A DNA stretch of 64,000 nucleotides from Candidatus Viridilinea mediisalina (GTDB taxonomy: Bacteria > Chloroflexota > Chloroflexia > Chloroflexales > Chloroflexaceae). Below the pieces are notes generated by a model that saw only the letters and a program-made list of their open reading frames with translations, was not told the origin of the DNA and searched no databases. The number at the start of each line of letters is the position of its first letter. Positions within the stretch are counted from its first letter, which is position 1. The DNA lies in contig NZ_NQWI01000004.1 in assembly GCF_002532535.1 (NCBI RefSeq), positions 35,628-99,627 of the forward strand, read 5' to 3'. The position numbers and the translations under genes are program-made. This document shows positions 42,811 through 51,594 of this stretch, one piece after another.

Positions 42811-43209
42811 TTATGTTAAGTAAGGCCGCGTTTCGATCCCAAGCCTCAAATGTGGGCTCACCTGGCCAAGCAGCATGGCTACCACCGTGAGCAACTGCTC
42901 TGTCTGGTAGGGCCACGCCAGCACCGCAGAACGCCCCTGATCACTGGCGATTAAGCGCATACTCTGGATCTGCTCAGTAACCCACACCAATGGCACATTC
43001 GTCTGCTGGCGTAACAGCCGCAGCAAACGGCTTGGCTCGGTATCATCAAGCTGGTAGTCCAAGACAATCAATGCGGGCAAGGCATCGTGGAGGTAGGTGA
43101 AGAGGCCCGCAGCCGTGCGTGCTTCAGCCACTGTGTAGCCTGCTTCGTTGAGGATCGAACTGGAAAGATCACGCCGAAAGACATTTGCGCTTGCAACAAT
43201 AATTTGCAT
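42811..43209 (-). CDS. Stand-alone receiver-like protein
   Basis: A 132-residue protein with the fold order of a response-regulator receiver: IIVASANVFRRDLSSSIL, LPALIVLDYQLDD with the phospho-Asp, VPLVWVTEQ. At the end, where Lys-Pro is expected, it reads AWPYQ, so the conserved Lys is missing and phosphorylation may not work normally. No output domain. It could act as a phosphate sink or protein partner. Downstream of the RNase Z-like gene by 94 bases. Confidence 0.72.
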   Translation of the reverse strand: MQIIVASANVFRRDLSSSILNEAGYTVAEARTAAGLFTYLHDALPALIVLDYQLDDTEPSRLLRLLRQQTNVPLVWVTEQIQSMRLIASDQGRSAVLAWPYQTEQLLTVVAMLLGQVSPHLRLGIETRPYLT

Positions 43210-43303
43210 CTCTGCCCCACCTGGCCAAGTCTGCACCACTGCAATCCTTCGCCCATATAGTTGTGTTGAGTACCCTTAACTGTACATATAATTCCGTGCT
43301 CTG

Positions 43304-44065
43304 TCAATCCATTTCAAGCTGCAAAATTTGGCCATCTTGGCCTACCTCGGCTTGGCCTTTGAAACCAGAGGAGCGCATGGCTGCAACCGCCTGCTCGATG
43401 GGCATCGTCCAACGCGGACTAAAGTGGACAAGTACCAGCCGCGCTACCCCTGCTGCCAACGCCACCTCTCCCGCCTGGCGCGGCGAGGTATGCCCAGCAA
43501 ACGCATCAGGCGTTGTGGCCTCATGGATGAGAATTTGGGCACCAGTGGCTAAGGCTTGCACCGCCGCACACGGTTCTGTATCAGCCGAATAGACCAGCGC
43601 CACCCCGCTGGGGCTAGCCTCAAAGCGCAAGGCCACACAAGGGCGACTATGGGCCGTCAATGCCGTCCGCAAGCCCCAGGCATCATCCAATGCCAGGTGA
43701 TCATCGCCACGGAGCGTGCGCCAATCAGGTGGCACATAGTACTCGACCCGCATTGCCTCCAATGTGGCTCGTGCAATCTCCAAGGTCTCCTCTAGGCCGT
43801 AGATGGGCAAAGGGGTCGTTCGACGCCCCAGCCGCATACTAAAGAGCAAGCCGGGCAAGCCATGAATATGATCACAATGGCTATGGGTCAACACAACCCC
43901 ACGCAAGCCCTGTGGATCAATCCCAGCGCGCAGCAGTCGCTCGTAGGTACAGCCACCGGCATCAATCAGCAACGGGCCACCCGGCCCATCCCAGAGCATA
44001 TGGGTATTGCCACGATCAATGTCGGGCAAGCCCGTTCCGGTACCAAGCAGAATCATGCGCGGCAT
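43304..44065 (-). CDS. Metallo-beta-lactamase-fold hydrolase, RNase Z-like
   Basis: A 253-residue zinc hydrolase. AAGGAGG before the ATG at 44065 fixes the start. Zinc ligands are visible in THSHCDHIHGLPGLLFS, in YSADTEP and in FSPRW near the end; the order fits tRNA 3'-processing RNase Z-like enzymes and arylsulfatase-like relatives. VAGVARLVLVHFSPRW is typical of the family. It follows the NarL-type gene after about 11 bases. Confidence 0.82.
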   Translation of the reverse strand: MPRMILLGTGTGLPDIDRGNTHMLWDGPGGPLLIDAGGCTYERLLRAGIDPQGLRGVVLTHSHCDHIHGLPGLLFSMRLGRRTTPLPIYGLEETLEIARATLEAMRVEYYVPPDWRTLRGDDHLALDDAWGLRTALTAHSRPCVALRFEASPSGVALVYSADTEPCAAVQALATGAQILIHEATTPDAFAGHTSPRQAGEVALAAGVARLVLVHFSPRWTMPIEQAVAAMRSSGFKGQAEVGQDGQILQLEMD

Positions 44066-44076
44066 GAGCGCCTCCT

Positions 44077-44724
44077 TCACTCCATAGGCACCAAACGCTG
44101 ACGCAAGGCATAGATCGCCGCTTGCGTACGATCGGCCAGGTGCAACTTCGAGAGAATATTGCTCACATGGGATTTAACGGTCTTCTCTGAGACAATAAGC
44201 GTATCGGCAATCTCTTTATTCGATTTGCCCTTGGCAATCAAGCGCAGCACATCCATCTCACGCGGGGTTAGTTGCTCAACGGGCGCTTCGTTGGTACGCG
44301 GGGCCGAAAATTCCTGCATCAGCTTTGCGGCCACTTCCGAGTGTAAGACCGCCTCATTGCGCTGGGCTGCGCGAATGGCATGGGCGAGATCGGCGGGCGA
44401 GATGTCCTTCAACAAATAGGAGATCGCCCCTGCTTTAATTGCCGGAAAGACCTTATCATCATCGGCGAAACTCGTGAGGACAATCACCTTACTGCTTGGG
44501 CTGGCCGCTTTGAGCCGACGGGTCGCTTCAACCCCGTCAATCCCCGGCATCACCAGATCCATCAAGACCACTTCGGGTAGCAATTCACCCGCTAATTGCA
44601 CTCCTTCTTCACCATTGGGTGCCTCGCCCACAACCTCAATATCATCCTGCAACTCCAGGAAGTCGCGTAGACCTTGACGCACCACTTGATGATCGTCAAT
44701 CAACATGACGGTAATCGTCTCCAC
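44077..44724 (-). CDS. NarL/FixJ-family response regulator
   Basis: A 215-residue transcription regulator. The receiver has IDDHQVVRQGLRDFL, the phospho-Asp in VVLMDLVMPGIDG, and Lys in LLKDISPADL. The C-terminal LuxR-type helix-turn-helix shows LTPREMDVLRLIAKGKSNKEIA and KTVKSHVSNIL. The GTG at 44724 shares one base with the ybeY stop codon, so it is probably translated from the same message; an ATG 18 bases downstream is an alternative. Its kinase is not adjacent. Confidence 0.94.
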   Translation of the reverse strand: METITVMLIDDHQVVRQGLRDFLELQDDIEVVGEAPNGEEGVQLAGELLPEVVLMDLVMPGIDGVEATRRLKAASPSSKVIVLTSFADDDKVFPAIKAGAISYLLKDISPADLAHAIRAAQRNEAVLHSEVAAKLMQEFSAPRTNEAPVEQLTPREMDVLRLIAKGKSNKEIADTLIVSEKTVKSHVSNILSKLHLADRTQAAIYALRQRLVPME

Positions 44725-45218
44725 TAGGCGCTCCTTTCCAAGCCAAGGGCCAGCAGTGCAGCCTCTTCACGCTCACGCATCAACGCAGCCGCAGCGGAGC
44801 TTTGTTCGTGATCGTAACCCAACAGATGCAGCGTGCCATGCACAGTCAGATAGGCCAATTCACGGGCAGGGCTATGGCCATACTCAGTGGCTTGGACCAA
44901 CACCCGATCCAGTGAGATGGCAATGTCCCCCAAGTAGCGCGTCGCCCCCGGCTGAGCCACAAAGGGCGACGCGGCCCCATCATCGCCAAACGAAAGCACA
45001 TCGGTCGGCGCATCCAGCCCGCGATAGCTGCGGTTCAGAGTCTGAAGTTGGGCATCATCACTGAGCATCACGCCCACCTCAGCGGGGCCAGGCACTGCCT
45101 CGCTCTGCAACACCGCCATCACGACCTGTTCAACCAAACTGAGATCAAGCTCAAGCATAGCAAGTTGCGCGGCTACCGCTTCATCGCTATGGACTTCAAT
45201 GGTATAGGATGCATTCAT
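44724..45218 (-). CDS. ybeY: rRNA maturation endonuclease YbeY
   Basis: Zinc endonuclease that matures 16S rRNA ends and checks ribosomes. GAAGGGGG before the ATG at 45218 gives 164 residues. The family signature is HGTLHLLGYDHE (three His ligands), preceded by LNRSYRGLDAPTDVLSFG and LGDIAIS. The gene lies between a NUDIX gene and a response regulator on the same strand; grouping with ppa and regulators is a common housekeeping order. Confidence 0.94.
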   Translation of the reverse strand: MNASYTIEVHSDEAVAAQLAMLELDLSLVEQVVMAVLQSEAVPGPAEVGVMLSDDAQLQTLNRSYRGLDAPTDVLSFGDDGAASPFVAQPGATRYLGDIAISLDRVLVQATEYGHSPARELAYLTVHGTLHLLGYDHEQSSAAAALMREREEAALLALGLERSA

Positions 45219-45329
45219 GCAACCCCCTTCCAATGATCTTGGCCTAAGAGCAGAATATAGAAACGAGAAAATAGAAAATAGGCAATAGCGCAAACTGTAA
45301 CGTATGCTGAAACCATCCCAAAAGCAAAA

Positions 45330-45356
45330 ATGTGGGAGAACCAGGTTCTCCCACAT
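45330..45356. repeat. AACCAGGTT-centred hairpin, copy 2
   Basis: ATGTGGGAGAACC and GGTTCTCCCACAT, a perfect palindrome around AACCAGGTT, between ybeY and the NUDIX gene. Confidence 0.75.
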
Positions 45357-45376
45357 CCCCTTCCACACCCGCTCCG

Positions 45377-45835
45377 CTAGGCTTTCAGCCCTTGCGCCGT
45401 GAGGATTCTGTTTACCTGGGCGAGTACATCACGCTCACGTTCAAACGAGACCAAATGCATCGCTTCGTGCAGCGGCACCCAGCGTGCATCATCAACTTCA
45501 GCCACTTGGGGACGCACCTGACCATGCTCGTAGCGAATCAGGAAGAGATCAACATACTTATGGACGCGTGTCGTGCCAGCCCGAAACCAGTACTCAATCG
45601 TCGCAAGGTGACAAACAATCGTACCCTCAAGCCCCGTCTCTTCAGCCACTTCGCGCAACGCAGCCGCCTCGGCTGTCTCGCCACGATTGACATGACCCTT
45701 CGGCAAGCCCCAACGGTCGCCCCGACTGGTAGCAATCAGCGCGACCTGCACATGCTGCTCAACAACCCGAAAGATAACACCACCGGCCGAATAGGCGGTG
45801 CGATGGGGAGGAAGGGAATGGAAACGTTCCGTCAT
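45377..45835 (-). CDS. NUDIX hydrolase
   Basis: A 152-residue pyrophosphohydrolase with the Nudix box reading GHVNRGETAEAAALREVAEE, followed by TGLEG (about 42-67). The longer frame to 45967 overlaps ppa and is rejected. WGLPKGH just before the box is common in ADP-ribose or diadenosine polyphosphate hydrolases. Substrate unknown. Start codon is 11 bases from the ppa stop, so ppa and this gene form a unit. Confidence 0.92.
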   Translation of the reverse strand: MTERFHSLPPHRTAYSAGGVIFRVVEQHVQVALIATSRGDRWGLPKGHVNRGETAEAAALREVAEETGLEGTIVCHLATIEYWFRAGTTRVHKYVDLFLIRYEHGQVRPQVAEVDDARWVPLHEAMHLVSFERERDVLAQVNRILTAQGLKA

Positions 45836-45845
45836 GGGCCTTTCA

Positions 45846-46397
45846 TCAGCCACGTTTAACTGTACGTCCAGCACGCATATCCCAATACGCATTGATCGCA
45901 TAGTGGATGCGCTGACGCGCAACATCCACATGCTCCCAACCAACAGGTTCAACCCGCGTACCTTCAAGATCTTTGTAGACCGTAAAGAAGTGTTCGACCT
46001 CTTTCAGATAGTGGGGCGGCAGGTCGGTATAGTCCTGAAAACTCTGAAAGAAGGGATCATACTGGAGTACAGCCAGAATCTTATCGTCGGGTTCACCCTT
46101 ATCCAACATGCGGAAGACCCCCACCGGACGGGCTTCGACAATACAGCCGGTAAACGTCGGCAGGTTGGTCATGACCAAGACATCAAGCGGATCGCCATCA
46201 TCGTAGTAGGTCTGCGGAATAAAGCCATAGTCACCGGGGTACTGTACCGCCGAGTAGAGTACGCGGTCGAGCTTAAAAGCCCCAGTGCGTTTATCAAACT
46301 CATACTTGTTGCGCGAACCCTTCGGGATCTCAACGACCGTATGGATCACGTCCGGTATATTGGGCCCCGGTTCAAGGTCGTGCCAATAGTTCTGCAT
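45846..46397 (-). CDS. ppa: Inorganic pyrophosphatase
   Basis: Soluble family I enzyme, 183 residues. VEIPKGSRNKYEFD near the N-terminus, YPGDYGFIPQT and the metal-binding DDGDPLDVLV with DKGEPDDKI are the diagnostic motifs. It pulls biosynthetic reactions by hydrolysing PPi. An extended -10 promoter (46435-46443) lies 38 bases upstream. The genes NUDIX, ybeY, response regulator and RNase Z follow on the same strand. Confidence 0.97.
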   Translation of the reverse strand: MQNYWHDLEPGPNIPDVIHTVVEIPKGSRNKYEFDKRTGAFKLDRVLYSAVQYPGDYGFIPQTYYDDGDPLDVLVMTNLPTFTGCIVEARPVGVFRMLDKGEPDDKILAVLQYDPFFQSFQDYTDLPPHYLKEVEHFFTVYKDLEGTRVEPVGWEHVDVARQRIHYAINAYWDMRAGRTVKRG

Positions 46398-46434
46398 TGC
46401 CAGCCTCTCGCTACAGAATAATCCATCAGTCCCT

Positions 46435-46443
46435 ATTATAGCA
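46435..46443 (-). promoter_or_regulatory. Extended -10 promoter of ppa
   Basis: TGCTATAAT on the minus strand, about 38 bases from the ATG at 46397. It is the same box as before cpaB. Confidence 0.6.
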
Positions 46444-46488
46444 CGCCATAGCTTTCGTGGTACATCGTTGGGCTACGCCCCAAACCCA

Positions 46489-46537
46489 CTTTTGTATTGC
46501 TGTTTGGCGGCGAAGCCGCCAAACAGCAATACAAAAG
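46489..46537. repeat. Variable-arm hairpin, copy 8
   Basis: Perfect inverted repeat, core GGCGGCGAAGCCGCC, arm CTTTTGTATTGCTGTTT. The GGGGGCGG companion lies just to the right. Confidence 0.9.
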
Positions 46538-46710
46538 ATTTGCGGGGGCGGCAAAGCCGCCTCCGCACCCCCACCGGAGGTGACTGACGTAACCCTAGGC
46601 TACGCCCCGCCTGACGGCTAATGGGCAGGCTTGACCATTGCCCCAGGAACGGGTATAACTCTTTGCGTAACGTGCATTGCGAAGCATCTCTAGCAAAGAA
46701 GACCATTACC

Positions 46711-47685
46711 ATGCTCACTCTTGTTACTGGCGGAAATGGCTTTATTGGGCGCTATCTGGTGGAGCAGTTGTTGGCCCGTGGCGACCGCGTGCGGGTCATT
46801 GGGCGCGGGAGCTACCCCGAGTTGGCGGCGCTGGGCGTGGAGTGTTTCCAGATCGATCTGAGCGACCCGGCTGCGGCTTCAGGTTTGGCCAATGCGCTCC
46901 GTGGCGTTGAGGTGGTCTTTCATGTCGCTGCCAAGGCCGATATCTGGGGCCCGTTCGAGATCTTCTATCGTAACAATGTCTCGGCCACCCAGCGGCTTGT
47001 GCGTGCTGCCACCAAGGCGGGAGTGCCGAAGCTCGTCTATACCTCCTCGCCCTCAGTTGCAATTGGTGAAGTTGATCTCGATGGCGTTGATGAGTCTACC
47101 CCCATTCCTACGCGCCACCTCTCGGCCTACGCCGCAACCAAGGCTCTCGCAGAGAGCTATGTGCTGGCGTGCAATGACATTGCTACCACCGCATTGCGCC
47201 CTCATATCGTCTGGGGGCCCCGCGACCCCCACATCTTCCCACGTCTGCTCGCCCGCGCCCGCCGTGGTCGCCTTGTGCAAATTGGTGCGGGTAAGAATCT
47301 GGTTGATATTACCTATGTTGAAAATGCCGCTGAAGCTCATATTCTCGCCGCCGACGCTCTGAGCGCACGCTCACCCCTACGTGGGCGCGCCTACTTCATT
47401 GGCCAAGAACAACCCGTCAATCTGTGGGATTTTATCAACGAAATCTTAACCCGCTCTGGCATCAAGCCAGTACGCCGCTCCATCTCGCTCCCCACGGCGA
47501 TGCGTGTCGCGTCCATCTTTGAAGGCATCTACCTCAGCCTCAACCTACCTGGCGAGCCACCCTTCACGCGCATGCTCGTCAACCAACTCGGGCGCAGCCA
47601 TTGGTTCGATCATAGCGCGGCCAAGCGCGATTTTGGCTACAGCCCACGCATCTCCATCGCCGAAGGGCTGCGTCGCACCTTGTGA
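46711..47685 (+). CDS. NAD-dependent epimerase/dehydratase (3-beta-HSD-like)
   Basis: A 324-residue extended SDR. The start at 46711 places VTGGNGFIGRYLVEQLL at the N-terminus, as usual. FHVAAKADIWG, YTSSPSVAIGEVDLDG and the catalytic YAATK are present, the latter in LSAYAATKALAESYV. The family includes sterol dehydrogenases and nucleotide-sugar epimerases; no sugar cluster is beside it, so the substrate is open. Confidence 0.88.
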   Translation: MLTLVTGGNGFIGRYLVEQLLARGDRVRVIGRGSYPELAALGVECFQIDLSDPAAASGLANALRGVEVVFHVAAKADIWGPFEIFYRNNVSATQRLVRAATKAGVPKLVYTSSPSVAIGEVDLDGVDESTPIPTRHLSAYAATKALAESYVLACNDIATTALRPHIVWGPRDPHIFPRLLARARRGRLVQIGAGKNLVDITYVENAAEAHILAADALSARSPLRGRAYFIGQEQPVNLWDFINEILTRSGIKPVRRSISLPTAMRVASIFEGIYLSLNLPGEPPFTRMLVNQLGRSHWFDHSAAKRDFGYSPRISIAEGLRRTL

Positions 47686-47717
47686 GCCTTGCGGCGACTT
47701 TAACATAGCCCTACATG

Positions 47718-50240
47718 CTAAAAAAGATTCTTCAACAGCTTGGCTGGCGTACTCAAAAACGAGCGAATATGCCGCCGCGTTGCATCGGGCGTCTCGAATT
47801 GGGGCCAATGGCCCGCCTTGGGCAACACGCGCAGTTGTGCCGCAGGCCACTTGTCGGCCACAATGCTGGCATCGCGCAGCGGCACGGTGTTGTCCTCCAT
47901 GCCCCAAATAACCAGCGCCGGAACCTTGATCGCACCTAAGCACTCACTCAGATCATTTTCGCGCATGGCCCAAAAGCACTCGGCCCGCACTCGCCCCTGA
48001 CCCGGACGCCGTGCGTCGGCGCGCAGGCGCAGATAATCCGCCTCGGCAATGTCGCTCCGCTCGGCAAACGAGGCGGGCTTCATCAATCCATCCGTAACCC
48101 GCAGCATCGAGGGCTCCAAATAGGAGAGCATGCGCCCCGCAATGCTGATCCGCTCCAGCATCGTGATCGGTGAGATAAAGGCATTGATCCAGGTAGAAAG
48201 CCGCCCGCTGATGGTTGGGCAGAGCAATGCCATGCGCTCGAGAACTTCGGGATGGCGCAAGGCCATCGTTAGCGCCGTCATGCCGCCCATCGAGTGACCA
48301 ATTACCATTGCGGGTAAGCCTGGGCTCAATTGATTCACCAGTTTGGCCATAAGGTCGGCATAGGCTGGGATGTTGGCACGCTGGCGCAATGGTGGCGATT
48401 CACCAAAACCGGGCAGATCAACCGCAACACAGCGGTAGCGCTCACTGAGCGTCGGAATGAGCGGCGAAAGCGCATACCACGAACTAGACCAACCGTGGAT
48501 CATGAGCAGCAGACGGCCACGGGCCGGGCCGCGCTGACGCACAACCAGAGACTGCCCATCAATCTCAAGCACCTGGCGCACCAATTCGCCACTCGCTTGG
48601 GTATCCAAGCTGGTTGCACCAGACCTTAGCGCACGCGCCTTCGTTTGCAATTCGGCAAAATAGGGCGAATTGGTAATTGCCTCCACCTCGCGCTGCTGCT
48701 TCACCTGATCAATTTCAATGCGCAGATCGGCAATCTCTTGGCGCAACTGCTGTTCGCGCACATAGGCCGAGAGTGCCGCCGCCGCGAGTGTCCCGAGCGA
48801 TTCGATCATCTGCGCCGCAATCGGATCGAACGCAACTATTTCGCCATGCTCATCGAGCGCATTGATCAACTGCATCACCCCAATCACCTCATGCTGCCCA
48901 TCTTTGAGTGGAATATTCAATACCGAGGTGGTGCGGTAACCTGTCCGTTGATCAAATTCGCGCGTACCTGAAAAATCATAGCCATGAGCCGCATAGGCAT
49001 CGGGAATATTGATCGTTACGCCCTCTAGTGCCGTATGGGTCACCACATAGTTAAAGAGCGGATCACCCGTCTGCTCATCATAGAGCCGCAGGGGGGCAAA
49101 GGGAATATCCTTGCCGTTCGCGCCACCCATAGCCAGATTGAGCGACTTGTTGCGTGCAATCACAAAGCGCAGCCGGTCGCCATCACGCAGATAGAGCGTA
49201 CATCCATCGGCACGACACAACTCTTGGGCTTGCAGCACAATCCGTTCAAGCAGTTGATTAAAATCCTTCTCAGCACTGAGCGAAACGCCTAATGGAATCA
49301 CCACATGGAGCAACTCATCGGCCCGGCGGCGCTCCGTCTCAATATGCCGCAGGTAGCTTATCTCCAATGCGCGCAGGTGCTGTTTATGCAAACATGCGCC
49401 AATGCGTGCGCGCAACAGCACCGGATCGAAAGGTTTGGGCAAGTAGTCATCAGCGCCCAACTCAATCGCCCGAATAATACTGGCGTGATCAGCATGGGCC
49501 GACAGGACAATCACCGCAACCTGTTGCAGACTCGGATCAGCCTTGAGCGTGGCCAACACCGCAAAGCCATCCACTTCAGGCATCATGAGATCGAGCAGCA
49601 TGAGCGCAAAAGGCTGGCTACGTAGTTGTTCCAGCGCCTCGCGCCCGTTGGCCGCATGGCTCGTCGTATGGCCTAAGCGTCGAATTTGACGATCCAACAG
49701 ATCGCGGTTGAGATCATTATCATCAACAATCAGCACCGCAGCGGCAGGCTGTTGCTCTGGTGACTCTGGGAGAGCTTGAGCGACATAGGCTTCACTCTCA
49801 TTCAGCATCGTCGCATCAAAATCGCTTCCAGCGGCCAACTCACCCAAGCGCGATGCAGCAACCGCAATCTTCTCAATATCGGGCAAAAAATGCTGCGGCC
49901 CCACAGTAGCGGCATGGTGCGCCAACGCGGCACAGGTCTGCTGAATGGCTTCAATCGAGGGGGCCAAGAGCGTCGGTAACGCAGCCAAGCCCTCAGGTGA
50001 AGGATTATTGGCCAACTCCTCGATCACCATCAAGGCAATCCGCCCTGTGGCAATCAGATCATCAAACGCCACAAATGGCCCCGGTTCAGGCAGATCCTCC
50101 ACCTCATCGCGCAACATCTCGGCAAAGCCGATGATATGGTTGAGCGGTGTACGCAGACCATGGCGCAAAGCCCGCGTACTGGTTCTCATAGCCCCATCTG
50201 GATCGTCTTTACCGGGCGCACTGCTATTCTGGTGCATCAT
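47718..50240 (-). CDS. Histidine-box/receiver/GAF/alpha-beta-hydrolase fusion
   Basis: An 840-residue protein with domain order rarely seen together. Residues about 20-75 hold a HisKA-like H-box (RHGLRTPLNHIIGFAEML) but no ATPase domain follows. Residues 165-285 are a full receiver (LIVDDNDLNRDLL, phospho-Asp in LLLDLMMPEVDG, Lys in LPKPFD). A GAF domain spans about 325-500, with a short coiled coil to about 530. The rest (about 555-840) is an intact alpha/beta hydrolase: MIHGWSSSWYALS, GHSMGGMTAL (Ser about 649), WGMEDNTVPL and AGHWPQF. This would be a hydrolase under phosphorelay and ligand control. Frame is continuous. Confidence 0.88.
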   Translation of the reverse strand: MMHQNSSAPGKDDPDGAMRTSTRALRHGLRTPLNHIIGFAEMLRDEVEDLPEPGPFVAFDDLIATGRIALMVIEELANNPSPEGLAALPTLLAPSIEAIQQTCAALAHHAATVGPQHFLPDIEKIAVAASRLGELAAGSDFDATMLNESEAYVAQALPESPEQQPAAAVLIVDDNDLNRDLLDRQIRRLGHTTSHAANGREALEQLRSQPFALMLLDLMMPEVDGFAVLATLKADPSLQQVAVIVLSAHADHASIIRAIELGADDYLPKPFDPVLLRARIGACLHKQHLRALEISYLRHIETERRRADELLHVVIPLGVSLSAEKDFNQLLERIVLQAQELCRADGCTLYLRDGDRLRFVIARNKSLNLAMGGANGKDIPFAPLRLYDEQTGDPLFNYVVTHTALEGVTINIPDAYAAHGYDFSGTREFDQRTGYRTTSVLNIPLKDGQHEVIGVMQLINALDEHGEIVAFDPIAAQMIESLGTLAAAALSAYVREQQLRQEIADLRIEIDQVKQQREVEAITNSPYFAELQTKARALRSGATSLDTQASGELVRQVLEIDGQSLVVRQRGPARGRLLLMIHGWSSSWYALSPLIPTLSERYRCVAVDLPGFGESPPLRQRANIPAYADLMAKLVNQLSPGLPAMVIGHSMGGMTALTMALRHPEVLERMALLCPTISGRLSTWINAFISPITMLERISIAGRMLSYLEPSMLRVTDGLMKPASFAERSDIAEADYLRLRADARRPGQGRVRAECFWAMRENDLSECLGAIKVPALVIWGMEDNTVPLRDASIVADKWPAAQLRVLPKAGHWPQFETPDATRRHIRSFLSTPAKLLKNLF

Positions 50241-50259
50241 AGGCTTCTCAACGTTCGCT

Positions 50260-50946
50260 TCAACCCTCTAAGGAGTATGAACGCGAAGTGGGGGCAGGAT
50301 TGTGCCAACCACGCCACGGCCAGAGCAGCACAATGCTCAAACCCACTGTTAGCATGAGGGCCACCCCAAACACAAAGCCAAACGGCACCGCCAATGTCAG
50401 TGGTGGATGGTGCCCCAAGCCATAGTCTACCCCAACCGAAAGCAGAAACCAGCCACAGATCGCCAGGCGCTGCGCCAGTGACAGCGGCCCCACGCGCAGA
50501 GCCAAGAGCAAGCCCTCGCAGGCTAGGCCAATATGCGCCACAAAGAGCATGAGTTCCATTGGCCAGAGACCAGGCACAAAGCCAACACTTGCCCAATGGC
50601 GCAACCAAAATGCCAACGTCCAGAGACCATACTTCACACAGGCAAACGCAGCAAAAGCCGTAAACCAACCCCAACGCCGCCCATAGTAGAGCGCCACAAA
50701 AGCAATCGTCGCATAGAGGGCCGCAGCCGGGCAATCAGGAATGAAGGGCCAGGCCCAGAGCGGTGCCGCCGCCAACTGCGGCCCATACCAGACCCAACCG
50801 CCCCACACGACCCCTACCAGATTGGCCAGCATACAGCCCCAAAAGAGCAATGGGTAGCGCAGGATGAGTTGAAGAAGTTTCTCAACTAACCCATAGCTAT
50901 GATACACATAATCATGGATCTTGATCATCTTGCTGGCATAAGTCAT
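50260..50946 (-). CDS. DUF1405 (YpjA-like) membrane protein
   Basis: A 228-residue protein with about six membrane helices. The family mark is PLWAWPFIPDCPAAALY (about 63-79), followed by the Trp/Tyr-rich YYGRRWGW and HHPPLTLAVP. Function is unknown. Its first codons overlap the end of the hepT-like gene; an ATG at 50928 is an alternative start. Confidence 0.8.
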   Translation of the reverse strand: MTYASKMIKIHDYVYHSYGLVEKLLQLILRYPLLFWGCMLANLVGVVWGGWVWYGPQLAAAPLWAWPFIPDCPAAALYATIAFVALYYGRRWGWFTAFAAFACVKYGLWTLAFWLRHWASVGFVPGLWPMELMLFVAHIGLACEGLLLALRVGPLSLAQRLAICGWFLLSVGVDYGLGHHPPLTLAVPFGFVFGVALMLTVGLSIVLLWPWRGWHNPAPTSRSYSLEG

Positions 50947-51280
50947 TGTGTATTTCTTCTAGCAATAGCCGAATAAGAGGAATATCTTCCGTTGCCGTTT
51001 TCCATACAACAGTAAGATCAACATGTGTATAATCATGAATGAGCTTATCACGCATTCCTGCCATTGCACGCCATGGAACTGAAGGATACATCAAACGTAG
51101 CGATGTAGGTATACGCTTAGTTGATTCACCAATAATCTCAAGGGCACGAATGACAGCAAAAACGGTTTTATCATCTTTATAAAATTGAATCTCATCAAAA
51201 TGCTGTATGAACGATTGAACCTTGTCCATGGCAGACAAGATATCCTCTATGTATTTACTGTTTAAATGAGTATTACTCAT
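50912..51280 (-). CDS. hepT: HEPN-domain toxin, HepT-like
   Basis: A 122-residue helical HEPN ribonuclease-family protein. The catalytic Rx4-6H motif is RDKLIHDY. It starts in an overlap with the nucleotidyltransferase gene (ATGA at 51277-51280), the standard MNT-HEPN operon order, in which MntA silences HepT by AMPylating its Tyr near the motif. The pair is AT-rich compared with its neighbours, so it was probably gained by transfer. Confidence 0.88.
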   Translation of the reverse strand: MSNTHLNSKYIEDILSAMDKVQSFIQHFDEIQFYKDDKTVFAVIRALEIIGESTKRIPTSLRLMYPSVPWRAMAGMRDKLIHDYTHVDLTVVWKTATEDIPLIRLLLEEIHNDLCQQDDQDP

Positions 51281-51585
51281 ACATGTATCAAATCAGCATA
51301 TACATGTGTTGCCACTTCAGGACGCAAAGCACTTTCCATAACAAGATCAACAGGGATACCAAGCATATCTGACAAGTATTGTTCTAATGCGATATATTTT
51401 AATAAGCCAGGTTTTGTGTAAAACGTCACGAGTAAATCTAAATCACTATCATCACGTTGTTCATGACGAGCATAAGAACCAAATACGAAAATTTTTTTTA
51501 CGCTATATTCGGATATGATTTCCGGCATAAGCTGTTGTAATCTCAAAATGATCGTCTCAAGCGATGGTTTCGTAGCCATACTCAT
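51277..51585 (-). CDS. mntA: Minimal nucleotidyltransferase antitoxin, MntA-like
   Basis: A 102-residue protein with the nucleotidyltransferase motif GSYARHEQRDDSDLDLLV, i.e. GSx10DxD with both metal-binding Asp residues. In the known MntA-HepT systems this enzyme adds AMP groups to the toxin. Located directly upstream of hepT, overlapping it by four bases. AT-rich. Confidence 0.88.
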   Translation of the reverse strand: MSMATKPSLETIILRLQQLMPEIISEYSVKKIFVFGSYARHEQRDDSDLDLLVTFYTKPGLLKYIALEQYLSDMLGIPVDLVMESALRPEVATHVYADLIHV

Positions 51586-51594
51586 GATAGCACC

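Larger units (their letters stand above)
46398..46710. other. Divergent intergenic region, ppa to epimerase
   Basis: 313 bases with the ppa promoter, hairpin copy 8, a GGGGGCGGCAAAGCCGCCTCC companion (about 46543-46563) and a GGTATAACT -10-like box (about 46652) before the epimerase. A longer plus-strand frame through here has no start-site support. Confidence 0.6.

Noticed and set aside
42398..42823. Plus-strand frame across the recO start and the tandem array
   Set aside because: Shadow of recO upstream sequence and repeat units; no family resemblance.
45836..45967. Longer N-terminus for the NUDIX protein
   Set aside because: It overlaps ppa in another frame; MTERFHSLPP at 45835 is the sensible start.
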